The notes under the pieces: generated by a model
Databases searched by the model: none
Told to the model about the DNA's origin: nothing
The model's input: only the letters and a program-made list of their open reading frames with translations
Source: Methanobacteriota archaeon
GTDB taxonomy: Archaea > Thermoplasmatota > Poseidoniia > Poseidoniales > Thalassarchaeaceae
Assembly (NCBI GenBank): GCA_002719615.1
Contig: PBHZ01000016.1
Location: forward strand, 3,981-26,853
Direction of reading: 5' to 3'
Length of the DNA: 22,873 nt
Part shown: positions 20,956-22,873 of the stretch, one piece after another
Numbering within the stretch: the first letter of the stretch is position 1
Layout of the letters: the number at the start of each line of letters is the position of its first letter
Position numbers and translations under genes: made by a program

Positions 20956-22584
20956 ATGAACAAAAGACTTACAATTTTTATCACGGTTATGCTCCTTTCA
21001 GTTTCTTTAAGTGGATGTACAGGGGAAGATGAAAATAAAATAAATCAACTTGAGATTCAAATACAAGATAATCAATATTTAATGAATAAATTAAACTTAA
21101 CCGTGGAAGGACTACAAGAAAGTATTGAAAAATTAAATTTAACGATAGATGGACTTGAAAATGAAATTACTACCCTACTTCTACAAATTTCAGAGTATGA
21201 AGGGTCTATAACTTTACTAAACAATCAGAATGACACAAATACGGAGTTAATTAGTCAATTATCTCTGAATATTACTAACCTAGAATTAACAATAACCGAA
21301 TTAGAAGTTCAAATAATTTCTTTTCAGGATGCTAAAGCTGCTTTAGAAGTTCAGATTGAAATTTTAGAAAGCGCCAAGTCGGATCTAGAGAGGCAAATAT
21401 CTTCACTTTCTTTAGCAAATCAAGATTTACAAGTAGAAAATCAGAATTTACAAGTAGAAAATCAGAATTTACAAGTAGAAAATCAAATTTTAGCCATTGA
21501 TATTGTGGAGTTACAAGATTTTGCTGTAATATTGAATGATACAATTTTAGAACTTCTTAATGACATATCTTTACTAGAAAACAGTACATTGGACACGATA
21601 ATGGAACGTGGGCAAATGAAATGCGGAGTCAAGGATGGTCAATATGGAATGGCCTATAGTGATCCAGATACTGGTGAACGATTTGGCCTTGATATTTCTT
21701 ATTGCAAAGGTATAGCGGCTGCTATTGGACTTAATCCCGAAAATGATATTGAATATGTTAATTCTGGAGGTACAAACAGATTTGAGTTATTAGCTAATGG
21801 CAGCGTCGATGTTCTAATTCGTACTACAACCTGGACAACTAGTAGAGATACAGAGTTAAATGCAGACTTTGGTGCTGTTAATTTCTATGATGGGCAAGGT
21901 ATTCTTGTAAATACTGATGAGTTTCCTAATGCTACTTCTGCACTTGACTTGGATGGTGCAAGTATTTGTGTTGCAATAGGAAGTACTTCTGCAGGGAATA
22001 TTGCAGATTATTTCGAAGAAAATAACATGAGTTATCAACCTGTTAATACCTGGCAAGAGGGTTTGGATTTTGTTAATGAAAATTGTGATGCTGTTACAGG
22101 AGATATGTCAGCATTGGTTGCAGCAAAATGGGGAATAGAACAGGATGGAGCTGCGGATTTTGAAATGGCAATAATGCCTGAATTGCTATCTAAAGAGCCT
22201 TTAGCATCTGTTACTAGAGACTATGATACTGAATGGAATGAAGTTGTTTCATGGGTGTGGTATGGAATGATAACTGCAGAAGAATTGGGGATTACCTCGG
22301 ATAATTATCAGAATGCCGATACTAGCAAGCCTACAATAGATAGATTATTGAATTCAAATTTAGGACTTGGTACTTCCAATAATCCACTTCCAGAGACATG
22401 GATGCAATCAGTGCTAGAAGAGGTTGGAAATTATGGCGAGGCTTATGATGATGCATTTTGTGATGGAAGTTATGATGGATATAGTGGCTCAGATTCAATG
22501 TCAGGGTGTTTGATTTCTAGATCGGGTACGTTGAATGCATTGATATCTGAAGGTGGCGTGCAATATTCTCCGCCTATGCGATAA
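20956..22584 (+). CDS. Coiled-coil lipoprotein fused to an AapJ-like amino-acid-binding domain
   Basis: A 542-residue lipoprotein. The signal ends in the lipobox LSGC (C21). Residues about 27-208 are an uninterrupted coiled coil with leucine/isoleucine heptads, including three copies of a seven-residue unit NQNLQVE. The rest, from STLDTIMERGQMKCGV (about 210), is a family 3 substrate-binding protein: ISYCKGIAAAIG, then RFELLANGSVDVLIRTTTW and FYDGQGILV match the general L-amino-acid-binding protein AapJ/BztA. AapJ normally has no long stalk, so this is an unusual fusion, probably lifting the binding domain off the membrane or through an S-layer. C223 and C250 could form a disulfide. No ABC permease or ATPase gene lies next to it. 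Confidence 0.88.
   Translation: MNKRLTIFITVMLLSVSLSGCTGEDENKINQLEIQIQDNQYLMNKLNLTVEGLQESIEKLNLTIDGLENEITTLLLQISEYEGSITLLNNQNDTNTELISQLSLNITNLELTITELEVQIISFQDAKAALEVQIEILESAKSDLERQISSLSLANQDLQVENQNLQVENQNLQVENQILAIDIVELQDFAVILNDTILELLNDISLLENSTLDTIMERGQMKCGVKDGQYGMAYSDPDTGERFGLDISYCKGIAAAIGLNPENDIEYVNSGGTNRFELLANGSVDVLIRTTTWTTSRDTELNADFGAVNFYDGQGILVNTDEFPNATSALDLDGASICVAIGSTSAGNIADYFEENNMSYQPVNTWQEGLDFVNENCDAVTGDMSALVAAKWGIEQDGAADFEMAIMPELLSKEPLASVTRDYDTEWNEVVSWVWYGMITAEELGITSDNYQNADTSKPTIDRLLNSNLGLGTSNNPLPETWMQSVLEEVGNYGEAYDDAFCDGSYDGYSGSDSMSGCLISRSGTLNALISEGGVQYSPPMR
21426..21488 (+). repeat. Three 21-bp tandem repeats in the coiled coil
   Basis: Three consecutive copies of a 21-base unit begin TTTACAAGTAGAAAATCAGA, coding the heptad unit LQVENQN. 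The copies are virtually identical at the DNA level, so the expansion is recent and frame-neutral, changing stalk length by one heptad per copy. Confidence 0.85.
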
Positions 22585-22592
22585 ATGAAAAA

Positions 22593-22873
22593 TTACAGCA
22601 CTATAGGAAGTACAGTTTTCCATCTAGGTTCTGCTAATTTTTTCGAATTTGGTCCGTCTCTTACTATTTTTGTCTTGTTAGTTAGAACTCCGTGCATGCC
22701 TAGAACGGAGAATTTTACTCTTAACTCAACGAATCTATCTCTTTCCAAGATAGTCATTTGTTCATCATCTAACTCTATGGTAGAATTAGACTCTTCATCT
22801 CCTTCATTGTGTATTTGTAAGACATTACCATTCATATTGGCTCTCGGAGAAAAATCATAATCAGTTGGATCGT
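22593..22873 (-). CDS. Unknown soluble protein, 5' end beyond the window
   Basis: The frame is open to the right edge, so the start is missing; the visible part is about 93 residues. An internal ATG at 22835 would give 80 residues, but the reading upstream of it (DPTDYDFSPRAN) looks coding too, so the real protein probably begins outside. The visible sequence is mixed charged and beta-like (ELRVKFSVLGMHGVLTNKTKIV), with no membrane helix. I do not recognise the family. It is convergent with the coiled-coil lipoprotein gene, leaving 8 bases between stops. A plus-strand frame over the same bases is less protein-like. Confidence 0.6.
   Translation of the reverse strand, partial: DPTDYDFSPRANMNGNVLQIHNEGDEESNSTIELDDEQMTILERDRFVELRVKFSVLGMHGVLTNKTKIVRDGPNSKKLAEPRWKTVLPIVL

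Noticed and set aside
22585..22860. Plus-strand ORF of 91 codons after the binding-protein gene
   Set aside because: It starts directly at the preceding stop and is antisense to the minus-strand frame, which stays open to the edge and reads more like protein.

Overview
The window looks archaeal, most likely a marine planktonic euryarchaeote of the Poseidoniales / Marine Group II type. That placement is inference. It rests on TATA-like boxes about 20-40 bp before several start codons, few recognisable Shine-Dalgarno sites, many tiny membrane proteins, short lipoproteins, a DUF6159-type membrane protein, CxxC/CCCH mini-zinc-fingers, and a tRNA-Arg(GCG) of archaeal form. No phage, IS element, integrase or CRISPR array was seen. 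The right half appears more AT-rich than the left.

Layout. 1-866: a secreted Ig-like protein truncated by the left edge. 1-3 kb: an isolated succinate dehydrogenase/fumarate reductase flavoprotein gene (sdhA) without sdhB/C/D, followed by a 32-residue cysteine-rich ORF. 3.1-4.6 kb: four small membrane or zinc-binding proteins around an unusual palindrome flanked by direct repeats. 4.8-6.3 kb: an AIM24-family protein and two tandem membrane proteins that share a duplicated N-terminus. 6.3-10.4 kb: a block of small-molecule and redox enzymes: alpha/beta hydrolase, iodotyrosine-deiodinase-like nitroreductase, pirin, DsrE-like protein and a DUF1295/steroid-reductase-like membrane protein. 10.4-12.4 kb: a three-gene micro-operon with a CCCH-finger membrane protein, then several tiny membrane proteins, one possibly frameshifted, and a basic protein with a C-terminal Cys cluster. 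12.5-13.8 kb: an SDR oxidoreductase divergent from a NUDIX hydrolase. 13.8-17.1 kb (minus strand): DUF6159-like protein, membrane protein, membrane-tethered winged-helix regulator with a 13-bp inverted repeat at its promoter, and a secreted protein ending in a pacifastin-like cysteine domain. 17.2-19.1 kb: tRNA-Arg, proC and a membrane protein. 19.1-20.4 kb: a two-gene unit of a membrane-tethered HTH protein and a Zc3h12a/NYN-like ribonuclease, behind a promoter with several TTCCTA/TAGGAA half-sites shared with a divergent lipoprotein. 20.9-22.6 kb: a lipoprotein fusing a long coiled coil to an AapJ-like amino-acid-binding domain. The window ends inside a minus-strand gene of unknown function.

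The best candidates for something new are the HTH-membrane/NYN-RNase pair with its operator cluster, the pacifastin-like archaeal secreted protein beside a membrane-tethered regulator, the coiled-coil-stalked substrate-binding protein, the deiodinase-like enzyme in its redox cluster, and the CCCH-finger micro-operon. All functional statements come from reading the sequence and recalled family motifs; no search was run.
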